DNA from: Lentzea terrae | GTDB lineage: Bacteria > Actinomycetota > Actinomycetes > Mycobacteriales > Pseudonocardiaceae | DNA: 64,000 bases | Reading direction: 5' to 3' | NCBI RefSeq assembly: GCF_003265345.1 | Contig: NZ_QFWW01000013.1 | Coordinates: forward strand, 328,332-392,331 | Shown here: one piece after another, positions 44,211 through 51,695 of the stretch | Numbering within the stretch: position 1 is the first letter of the stretch | How the letters are laid out: each line of letters opens with the position of its first letter | Notes under the pieces: generated by a model | What the model saw: the letters and a program-made list of their open reading frames with translations, nothing else | Database searches by the model: none | What the model was told of the DNA's origin: nothing | Made by a program: the position numbers and the translations under genes

Positions 44211-46078
44211 ATGTACCGATGCCGAATGTTTTGTGTACCGGCGTCAATAACCTTCGCCGTGTGAGTGAGCGCAAGCACTCCCGCTGGCCACTGCTGGGCC
44301 TCGTCATCGCCGTCGTCGCCACCGCGACGCTGGTGCTGACGGGTGCCGCGAAGCAGGTGCCCGGCCTCGAGTTCATCCCGTCCGGGCACTGGATCGCGAA
44401 CCCCGACCTCGGTCTGGTGGTCCGCGTGGACGGCGGGACCAAGAAGCCCGACGCGCAGGTGTCCGTGCCCGTCACGCCCGGCAGCCAGGTCGTGCAGGAC
44501 GGGACCCGCGGCTACGTCGTCGGCAAGGACGACGTGACGATCTTCGGCAAGTCGACTCTGTCGGTGGAGGCGACGGTGCCCGCGCCCGTGAAGGGCGAGC
44601 GGCCGGTGACGATCGAGACCGCGGGCGGGGCCTACTCGGTCTTCCGGCAGAGCGGCCAGATCGTGCGCCTCGGCCTGGAGCCGAAGGTGATGTCCGCCGA
44701 GGGCCCGGTCGGGCCGCCGGTCACGACCAGCGACGGCACGGTGTGGGTGCACCGCACGGACTCCGGGAAGATCTGCAAGATCGCACGGGGTGCCGGCGCG
44801 CTCGACTGTTCTGCCGCCGCGCAGCCAGGACACGCCGGCAGCCTCACCGTCAGCAGCGGCAAGGTCGTGTTCGTCGACACCACCGCCGACACGATGAGCG
44901 TGGTCGAGGCGAAGGGCCTTGGCGCCGCCGTCAAGCTCGGCGTCGACGCGCCGCCGAACGCTCGGATCGCTCCAGTGGACGCCGCAGGCAGGCTGGCGGT
45001 GCTCGATCCGTCCGCGAACCGCATGCACCTCGTGGAAGCCCGCGTCGACGAGAAGGGCGCCCTCGCCCAACAACGTCCTGCCGCGACGACCGTGCCGCTT
45101 CCGGCCGGTGAGTACGACGGGCCGTCGGTCAGTGGTGAGTCCATCGTGCTGCTCGACCACAAGAACAACTCGGTGCGCACCTACGACGTCGAGGGCCGCC
45201 AGAAGCAGTCCACGGCGATCCCCGCGGAGAAGGGCAAGCCCGAGATCGTCCGCGGCGAGGACGCCCGCGTGTACGTCGACGGCGGCGAGGGCAAGCACGT
45301 CGTGGTCGTGGACAAGCACGGTTCCCTGCAACAGGTTCCCGTCATCGGCGCGAAGCCGGAGGAGCCGAAGCAGCCGGCACCGCCGCAAGCCCAGCCCCAG
45401 CCTCAGGGGGACAAGCCGGTGGCGCCGCCGAACACGGTCAAGCCGGTGCCACCGCCCGTGCGCACCAACCAGCCCAAGCCGCCGCCCCCGCCGCCGATTC
45501 CGGTGACCCCGCCCGGCATGCCGCAGAACCTCGCCATCGCCATCACGACGAAGCAGGTCGACGCGACGGTGACGTGGGGTGCGGCGCCCGCCAACGGCGC
45601 ACCGGTGACGGCGTATCACATCTCGTGGCAGAGCGAGGGCGGCCGATCCGGCTCGGCCTCGGTGCCCGGCGGCACGCTGTCCTATGTGGTCAAAGGCATC
45701 TGGCAGGGCACGGACCACCCGTTCACGGTCACCGTGGTCGCGCAGAACAGCGCGGGCCGGGGAGCGCCGGCGACGGCCCGCCAGGCGCCGCCACCGAGCA
45801 CGAAGAAGATCAGTCTCAGCAAGGGCGCGCTCGCACCGGAGTGCGGCCGGCCGGACTGCTACTGGATGCACATCGTCATGACCGGCTTCGAGGCGGAGAC
45901 GCGGTACAAGGTCGACCCGCACTCGTCCGACTCCGGCTACTCGAACCCCGGCCACAGCCTCACGACCGATGAGCAGGGTTCCGCGGTGCTCGACGCCTTC
46001 TACTACCACGGCGCCGGCCACACCGTGTGGGTCACGGCCGACGGCGTGCGATCGAATCCCCTGAGGTGGACGGAATGA
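44207..46078 (+). CDS. Membrane-anchored propeller-like protein with Pro-rich linker and fibronectin III domain
   Basis: This 623-residue protein has one N-terminal membrane helix (about 28-48), a propeller-like region with short beta repeats (about 55-375), a Pro/Gln/Lys-rich linker (about 380-435) and a fibronectin type III domain (about 438-525; NLAIAITTKQVDATVTWGAA, TAYHISWQ), then a Cys-containing tail. Similar proteins precede MoxR/DUF58 genes in many actinomycetes, but their role is not established. The GTG at 44207 overlaps the kinase stop; GTG 44261 is an alternative. Its stop overlaps the MoxR start by 4 bp (ATGA). Confidence 0.83.
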   Translation: MNVPMPNVLCTGVNNLRRVSERKHSRWPLLGLVIAVVATATLVLTGAAKQVPGLEFIPSGHWIANPDLGLVVRVDGGTKKPDAQVSVPVTPGSQVVQDGTRGYVVGKDDVTIFGKSTLSVEATVPAPVKGERPVTIETAGGAYSVFRQSGQIVRLGLEPKVMSAEGPVGPPVTTSDGTVWVHRTDSGKICKIARGAGALDCSAAAQPGHAGSLTVSSGKVVFVDTTADTMSVVEAKGLGAAVKLGVDAPPNARIAPVDAAGRLAVLDPSANRMHLVEARVDEKGALAQQRPAATTVPLPAGEYDGPSVSGESIVLLDHKNNSVRTYDVEGRQKQSTAIPAEKGKPEIVRGEDARVYVDGGEGKHVVVVDKHGSLQQVPVIGAKPEEPKQPAPPQAQPQPQGDKPVAPPNTVKPVPPPVRTNQPKPPPPPPIPVTPPGMPQNLAIAITTKQVDATVTWGAAPANGAPVTAYHISWQSEGGRSGSASVPGGTLSYVVKGIWQGTDHPFTVTVVAQNSAGRGAPATARQAPPPSTKKISLSKGALAPECGRPDCYWMHIVMTGFEAETRYKVDPHSSDSGYSNPGHSLTTDEQGSAVLDAFYYHGAGHTVWVTADGVRSNPLRWTE

Positions 46079-47034
46079 ACCAGATGCGTGCGGCCGCGGT
46101 GTTCTCGGCGATCTCCGCCAACGTCCAGCTCGTGGTGAGGGGCAAGCCGGACGTCGTGCGGCTGGCGATCGTCGCGCTGCTCGCCGAAGGGCACCTGCTC
46201 GTCGAGGACGTGCCGGGACTGGGCAAGACGACGCTCGCGCGGTGCCTCGCGCGCAGCATCGGTGGGAGCTGGAGCCGCATCCAGTTCACCCCCGACCTGC
46301 TGCCCGGCGACATCACCGGCGTGACCGTCTACCACCAGAAGGACGAGCAGTTCACCTTCCACCCCGGCGCGGTCTTCGCGAACGTCGTCGTGGCCGACGA
46401 GATCAACCGCGGCACGCCGAAGACCCAGGCGGCGATGCTCGAGGTGATGTCGGAGCGCCACGTCACCGTCGACGGGGTGTCGCACGAGGTGCCGTCGCCG
46501 TTTCTCGTGGTGGCAACGCAGAACCCCATCGAGATGGAGGGCACCTACCGGCTGCCGGAAGCGCAGCTCGACCGGTTCCTGCTGCGGCTGTCGGTCGGCT
46601 ATCCGGACCTCGCCGACGAGGTGTCGATCATCATGAACAACTGCACCGGCATGGACGCCGACCGGCTGCACCCCGTGGTCCAGATCGCCGAGCTGGTGGA
46701 GGCGATCAACGAGGTGCGCGGGCTGTTCGTCGACGGGGCGATCTGCGAGTACGCGGCCAGGATCTGTGCCGCGACCCGGCTGCACGCGTCGGTGCGGTTC
46801 GGTGCGAGCCCACGCGGCAGCATCGCGCTGGTGCGGGCAGCGCAGGCACTGGCGGCGACCGCGGGTCGTTCGTTCGTGACCGCCGACGACATCAAATACG
46901 TTGCCGTGCCGGCGCTTGCGCATCGGCTCGTGCTCACCGCGGAGGCCGAGCTGAAGCAGCGGTCCGCCGCGGACGTCGTCGCGGAGGTGCTCGCGACCAC
47001 GCCGGCACCGACGATGAGCGCCGCGGGCCGCTAG
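46075..47034 (+). CDS. MoxR-family AAA+ ATPase
   Basis: This 319-residue ATPase has Walker A (EDVPGLGKTTLARCLAR, Lys51), Walker B (VVVADEINRGTPKTQAAMLE) and the MoxR sensor motifs VVATQNPIEMEGTYRLPEAQ and LDRFLLRL. MoxR ATPases act as chaperones that activate partner proteins, typically together with DUF58/vWA and transglutaminase-like genes as here. ATG 46075 overlaps the previous stop (ATGA). It is followed 3 bp later by DUF58. Confidence 0.95.
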   Translation: MNQMRAAAVFSAISANVQLVVRGKPDVVRLAIVALLAEGHLLVEDVPGLGKTTLARCLARSIGGSWSRIQFTPDLLPGDITGVTVYHQKDEQFTFHPGAVFANVVVADEINRGTPKTQAAMLEVMSERHVTVDGVSHEVPSPFLVVATQNPIEMEGTYRLPEAQLDRFLLRLSVGYPDLADEVSIIMNNCTGMDADRLHPVVQIAELVEAINEVRGLFVDGAICEYAARICAATRLHASVRFGASPRGSIALVRAAQALAATAGRSFVTADDIKYVAVPALAHRLVLTAEAELKQRSAADVVAEVLATTPAPTMSAAGR

Positions 47035-47037
47035 ATC

Positions 47038-48141
47038 ATGCGACTGACCTTGCGGGGCACCGCGGTGCTCGTCGTGTCGCTGTTCCTTGGCGCAGCCGGG
47101 TTCTGGGGGCGCTACCCGTTGTTCCTGCTGCTGGCTGCGGCCGGGCTGGTCGCGGTGGTGGCCGCGGTGCTCGTGACGTTCCGGCGCGTGGGCGTCGAGG
47201 TGACGCGGGACGTGTACCCGGACCGGGTCGAGCGGGGTTCGCAGGCGTTGGGAAAGCTGAAGGTGCACAACAGTTCCGCTCGGTGGCAACGCGGGTTCCT
47301 CGCGCTCGACACCGCTGGTGGGTTCGAACGCGCGGTCCAGGTGCACGGCCTGGCACCGGGCGCCTCGCGGCCGTACGACTACCACCTGCCGACGCCGGTG
47401 CGCGGACGGATGCCGGTCGGTCCGCTGACGTTGTCCCGCACCGATCCGTTCGGCTTGGCGCGCAACAGTTTGACCGTCGGCGACACGGTGACGCTGTGGG
47501 TGCACCCGCGCTCGTACCCCGCGTTGGCGCGCACTGGCGGCTTCCCGCGCCACCACCATGAAGGCCGGGCGAACGAGCACCTGCGCGGTTCGCTCGATCT
47601 TCGTGAGCTGCGCGAGTACCAGCCGGGCGACGAGGTGCGCGACATCCACTGGAAGGCGACCGCGCGCACCGGCACGTTGATGGTCAAGGAATCCGCCGAT
47701 CCGGACCAGCCGCGGCTCACCGTCGTGCTCGACACCCGCGCCTCCGTTTTCGCTTTCGAGGAGGCGGTGGACGTCGCCGCCTCACTGCTGCGGTCCGCCG
47801 CGCTCGCCGGGCACCACGCCAGGTTGCTGACGTCGTGCGGCACGGACCTCGCGACGGCGGGCGGACCGTTGGCGGCACGGCAGTTGCTCGACCAGCTCTG
47901 CTTGGTGCAGCAGGGAAACGCGGGCACGCTGTGGTCGACAGTCCGGCACCAGGGAGGCTGCCTGGCCGTGGTGACGTCCGGGACGGCTGACGTCTCCGAG
48001 CTCTCCGGGCTCCGCTCCCGGTACTCCTCGATCTTCCTGCTCGCTCTCGCACCGAATGCCGGTCACGTTCCGGGTGTTCGAGTGCTGGCCGCCGCTGATG
48101 CCACCGCGGTGGTGGCGCTGTGGAACGAGGTGCGGACGTGA
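47038..48141 (+). CDS. DUF58 domain protein (MoxR partner)
   Basis: This 367-residue protein has two N-terminal membrane helices and the DUF58 signature LRELREYQPGDEVRDIHWKA (about 182-202), followed by a vWA-like C-terminal fold. DUF58 proteins pair with MoxR ATPases and transglutaminase-like proteins in conserved operons, possibly in envelope protein handling. It lies 3 bp after MoxR and overlaps the next gene by 4 bp (GTGA). Confidence 0.93.
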   Translation: MRLTLRGTAVLVVSLFLGAAGFWGRYPLFLLLAAAGLVAVVAAVLVTFRRVGVEVTRDVYPDRVERGSQALGKLKVHNSSARWQRGFLALDTAGGFERAVQVHGLAPGASRPYDYHLPTPVRGRMPVGPLTLSRTDPFGLARNSLTVGDTVTLWVHPRSYPALARTGGFPRHHHEGRANEHLRGSLDLRELREYQPGDEVRDIHWKATARTGTLMVKESADPDQPRLTVVLDTRASVFAFEEAVDVAASLLRSAALAGHHARLLTSCGTDLATAGGPLAARQLLDQLCLVQQGNAGTLWSTVRHQGGCLAVVTSGTADVSELSGLRSRYSSIFLLALAPNAGHVPGVRVLAAADATAVVALWNEVRT

Positions 48142-50204
48142 AGCTGCCCGTCGCGCTGGTAGTCCTCGCCGCCACCGTGGCCGGACTGTGCTTCGCGCCG
48201 GTTTTCGGTGTGGGTGCGCTGCTTCCGGTCATCGCGGTCGTCGCGGTGGTGACCGCTGTTGCCGCATTGCTGTGCCAGTCACTTGTTTCGTGGCGCCCAC
48301 TCGTCGTCACGCTCGCCGGACTGCTGGCCGTCGTGGAAGTGCTGCTGTTCCCGACGACCGTCGCCGGACTCCCCACGTTGACGACGCTCACCCAGCTCGC
48401 GGAGGGCGCCACCGAGTCCTGGCAGCTCACCCTGCAGTCGACGTGGCCGGCCCGGCCAGAAGCGGGGCTCATGCTGTTCGTGCCGCTGCTCGTGGTGCCG
48501 GCGTGCGTGTTCGGCCTGGAAATCGTGCTGCGCCTGCAGAAACCGGTGTTGGCACTGGTGCCCAGCTTCCTCGTCGTCGTGCTGAGCCAACTGTTCGGTG
48601 CTCTCACCGGACTGGCCGCCGTGGTGGCCGCGCTCTCCTACGTCGCCGTGGCCGCAATCCTGTTCGTGGTCACCCGCCCGTCGGACGAACACCAGTCAGC
48701 GCAGGCGTTCCTGCCCGCGCCGCTGGTGGTCACCGCGGTCGTGGTGGTGATCGGCCTGCTCGTGCCGATGCCCGGCCCCGCGTACTCGCTCAAGCAGGAC
48801 CAGCTCGTGCCGGTGTCCGCCAGGATGACCAGTCCGCTCGACGAGGTCGGCCACCGGCACGCGCGTCCGGACGCGCCGGTGTTCAGCGTGCGGCCGTCGT
48901 GCGACGAGTGCGTGCCCGACCGGTGGCCGATCGTCGTGCTCGACACCTACGACGGCGTCACCTGGGCGCCGGGCAGCCGGTACCGCAGGCTCGGCACCGA
49001 GCTCGAACCGCCCGATCTCCACGTTCCGGTGCAGCGCAGGGACGCCGTGATCAGCCTGCGCGAACCGGAAACGAGGTGGCTGCCGAGCCAGACCTGGCCG
49101 GCCGCCGTGCGCGGAGCCGACCCGCTGGTCGAGGAAACCGAGGGCAGCCTGCTCGCCGAGAGTCCACTGAGGACGGACGTCGGCTACGGGCTCAGCTGGT
49201 GGGAGCCGACGGTCGGCGGATCGCTCGACGGTTTCGCGATCGATCCCCGCCGGGGCGGCCTCGGGGGCATCGGCTCACCGCCGCCCGGCGTCACCGAGCT
49301 CGCGGCCGGGGCGGTCAAGGGCGTCCGCTCCAGCTTCACGTCGGCGTTGCAGCTCGAAAGGTTCCTCCGGGAGAACTACCGGCGGGTGGACGGCCCTGGC
49401 GGCCACAGCTGGCCGCAGCTGCGCCGGTTCCTGCTGGACACCAAGGAAGGCACGAGCGAGCAGTTCGCCGCCGCGTACGTGGTGCTGGCGAGGACGCTCG
49501 GCATCCCGGCCCGCCTGGTCGTCGGTTACCGCACCCCGGAACGCAAATCCGGCGGCGAGTACGTCGTGCACAACGGCGACGTGCTGGTGTGGCCAGAGGT
49601 GGCGGTCGCCGGCGTCGGCTGGGTACCGCTGGACCCGGCCGGTGCGGCACCACGCGGCGCCGGCAAGGACAACGGCCTGACCGCCGCGACCCAGAACGCT
49701 CGGGACCAACTGCCGCCTGCCCCGGTGGACCCGCCGGTGGCGCCGGGCACGTCCGCTCCGGCCGATGCCGAGCACCAGCCGTTCCCGCTGCTCACCACGC
49801 TGATCACGGTCGCGGCACTCGTGCTCGCCTGGCTCGCCGGGGTGCCGGGTGCGAAGTGGGTCAGAGCCCGCCTGCGGCGCCGTCAGCCGGGAAGTGCCGC
49901 CGTGCACGGCGCGTGGCTGGAGGCGCGCGACCGGCTGCGCGAGCATCGAGTGCGACACACGGCGGGAATGACGCCGTTGGAGATGGCCGCGGCCGCAGCG
50001 GAAGCGGGCCTACCGGCCACCGCGAACGGCATGCGCACACTGGCGTCCACAATGGACATCGCAATGTGGTCCGGCACCGCCCCCGGTCCGCACCTCGGCG
50101 ACCACGCCTGGGCCGCAGTGCGAGAGGTCCGGCGCGGCCTCCGTCAACGCGGACTGCCGGCCCGCGTACGAGCCGCCGTGGACCCGCGCACCCTGAAGGC
50201 CTAG
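48138..50204 (+). CDS. TgpA-like multi-TM transglutaminase-fold protein with degenerate active site
   Basis: This 688-residue protein has six or so N-terminal membrane helices (about 4-215), an extracytoplasmic domain with a transglutaminase-like fold (about 385-500), and a C-terminal helix plus a cytoplasmic DUF4129-like tail (about 545-688). The active site is changed: the usual GxCEQF Cys is Ser440 (GTSEQFAAAYVVLARTLGIP), and the usual HAHAWPEV His is Leu483 (NGDVLVWPEV), while Asp499 is kept. It is probably not a catalytic transglutaminase. GTG 48138 has GAGG upstream. It is the last gene of the regulator/MoxR operon. Its stop codon is the first triplet of a long inverted repeat. Confidence 0.9.
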   Translation: MKLPVALVVLAATVAGLCFAPVFGVGALLPVIAVVAVVTAVAALLCQSLVSWRPLVVTLAGLLAVVEVLLFPTTVAGLPTLTTLTQLAEGATESWQLTLQSTWPARPEAGLMLFVPLLVVPACVFGLEIVLRLQKPVLALVPSFLVVVLSQLFGALTGLAAVVAALSYVAVAAILFVVTRPSDEHQSAQAFLPAPLVVTAVVVVIGLLVPMPGPAYSLKQDQLVPVSARMTSPLDEVGHRHARPDAPVFSVRPSCDECVPDRWPIVVLDTYDGVTWAPGSRYRRLGTELEPPDLHVPVQRRDAVISLREPETRWLPSQTWPAAVRGADPLVEETEGSLLAESPLRTDVGYGLSWWEPTVGGSLDGFAIDPRRGGLGGIGSPPPGVTELAAGAVKGVRSSFTSALQLERFLRENYRRVDGPGGHSWPQLRRFLLDTKEGTSEQFAAAYVVLARTLGIPARLVVGYRTPERKSGGEYVVHNGDVLVWPEVAVAGVGWVPLDPAGAAPRGAGKDNGLTAATQNARDQLPPAPVDPPVAPGTSAPADAEHQPFPLLTTLITVAALVLAWLAGVPGAKWVRARLRRRQPGSAAVHGAWLEARDRLREHRVRHTAGMTPLEMAAAAAEAGLPATANGMRTLASTMDIAMWSGTAPGPHLGDHAWAAVREVRRGLRQRGLPARVRAAVDPRTLKA

Positions 50205-50308
50205 TGGCGCAACCCAGAACTTTGGCGGTGAACTCACGGTCAGCAGAACGCCTCGTGGCACCCGTCTGACCGCGAATTCGCTCGGCAACGTTCTGGGCCG
50301 CGCCACTA
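50202..50308. repeat. 107-bp imperfect inverted repeat with both genes' stop codons at its tips
   Basis: The first 19 bp (TAGTGGCGCAACCCAGAAC, 50202-50220) match the reverse complement of 50290-50308 at 17 of 19 positions, and the inner parts also pair (GAACTCACGGTCAG with GAATTCGCGGTCAG). The two stop codons TAG, of the + strand transglutaminase-like gene and the - strand pseudokinase gene, are the first three bases of each arm. It is flanked by C and G, giving CTAG at both ends. It may be a bidirectional terminator or a small non-autonomous element (MITE). Confidence 0.7.
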
Positions 50309-51589
50309 GAACTTGCAGGTAGCGCCCCGCAACGACTTCGGCCTGCTCTCGTAGACCTGGGTGCCGTCGGTGCCCTGCACGAGAAAGCAGTACTTGCGCA
50401 CCGGGTCCACCTCGACCTCGAGCGAGCGGTTCTGCTTGGCCAGCACGACCTTCGGCTGCTCCCCCTCCGCCGCGACCACCACGGCGAACTCCAGCTGTTC
50501 CTGGCTCTCCCACCGCAGATCCACCCGGTTGACGCGGTCGACCGGCTCACTCATCTGCACAACAACGGCCTTCGCCGACGAACTGGGCGTGGCCGTAGGC
50601 GCACCGCCACGCACCGGAGGATCAGTGCGCATCAGCAACACGCCCAGCGCCACAACGGCGAACACCCCAGCCGCACCACCGATCACCGGCAACGCGGGAT
50701 GCTTCCGCGCAGTCGTGCCCGGCGCGGAAACGAGCACCGGCGTCCCCTGTGGCCGGACAACCGGAGCGGGCACCGCGGACAGCTTGCCGAGCCACGACGC
50801 CACGTCCCGCATGCTGCCGGGCCGAATCGCCGGATCCTTCGCCAGCAACGCCCTGACCAGCTCAGCGAGCTCATCGGGCAGGTCGGCCCGATCCGGCCGC
50901 GGCACGGTGGACCCGAGCACGCGCAGCTTCCGGTCGTCCGGATGCTCCCCGAGCCGCGCGGGATGCGGCGACAACCCGGACAACGCCAGGTACAACACAA
51001 CACCCAGCCCGTAGAAGTCAGACCGCTCGTCGGCGACACCGCGCTCCAACGTCTCCGGCGCAAGCAAATCGATCCCGTCACCACCCGCGTGCGGAAACAC
51101 CAGGCGCAACGCGACACCGAAGTCCGAAAGCACAGCCTCACCCGACGGCCGGAACAACACGTTGCCCGGCGCAACACCCCCGTGCACCACACCAACCTCG
51201 TGCGCAGCCGCGAGCGCCTCGGCCAGAGTCCGCCCGAGGTCGATCACCTCCGCGACCGGCAGCGGCCCTTCCTCCTCCACCACATCGGCCAGCGACTGCG
51301 TGCACAACTCCATCCGCAACGCGGTGCGATCCCCGAGATCCTCAACCGCGTCCGCAACCAACACGGAAACCCTGCCGCGCAACGCCGCAAGCCGCCCAAG
51401 CTCCCGCTCAACCTCGGCACGGGTACGACGCGGCAACCTGGCGCTCAGCACCTTGAGCGCGACAGCCTCCCCGGTACCGGCGCGAACACCCGCGTAAACC
51501 GTTGCCCTGGGACCAACGCCGCGCGGCACCAGGTCACCGTGCTCAGGTCCCAGGTGGGCCGCCGAACCGGTTCCGCGCCGATCCCTCAT
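50306..51589 (-). CDS. Second membrane pseudokinase with extracytoplasmic domain
   Basis: This 427-residue protein has a Pkn-like kinase domain (about 15-280), one membrane helix (about 303-323) and an outer beta domain of about 90 residues (ending KYCFLVQGTDGTQVYESRPK then RGATCK). The Gly-rich loop (GVGPRATVYAG), the Lys in AVALKVL and DFG are present, but the catalytic loop reads HGGVAPGN (His136, Gly137, Gly138) instead of HRDLKPxN, so the catalytic Asp is missing. The outer domain and the loop are shared with the pseudokinase at 36623, so the pair is a paralogous family. ATG 51589 has no clear ribosome site. The stop lies in the inverted repeat. Confidence 0.88.
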   Translation of the reverse strand: MRDRRGTGSAAHLGPEHGDLVPRGVGPRATVYAGVRAGTGEAVALKVLSARLPRRTRAEVERELGRLAALRGRVSVLVADAVEDLGDRTALRMELCTQSLADVVEEEGPLPVAEVIDLGRTLAEALAAAHEVGVVHGGVAPGNVLFRPSGEAVLSDFGVALRLVFPHAGGDGIDLLAPETLERGVADERSDFYGLGVVLYLALSGLSPHPARLGEHPDDRKLRVLGSTVPRPDRADLPDELAELVRALLAKDPAIRPGSMRDVASWLGKLSAVPAPVVRPQGTPVLVSAPGTTARKHPALPVIGGAAGVFAVVALGVLLMRTDPPVRGGAPTATPSSSAKAVVVQMSEPVDRVNRVDLRWESQEQLEFAVVVAAEGEQPKVVLAKQNRSLEVEVDPVRKYCFLVQGTDGTQVYESRPKSLRGATCKF

Positions 51590-51695
51590 CCGGCGATCGT
51601 AAGCACGAGAAAGGGCGATCAAGCCCTCACGGCAGGAACCTGCCGGACCGGGCGTTGCGGTAAGATCTTCTCCCGGTGCAGACCGTTTTCGGTCG

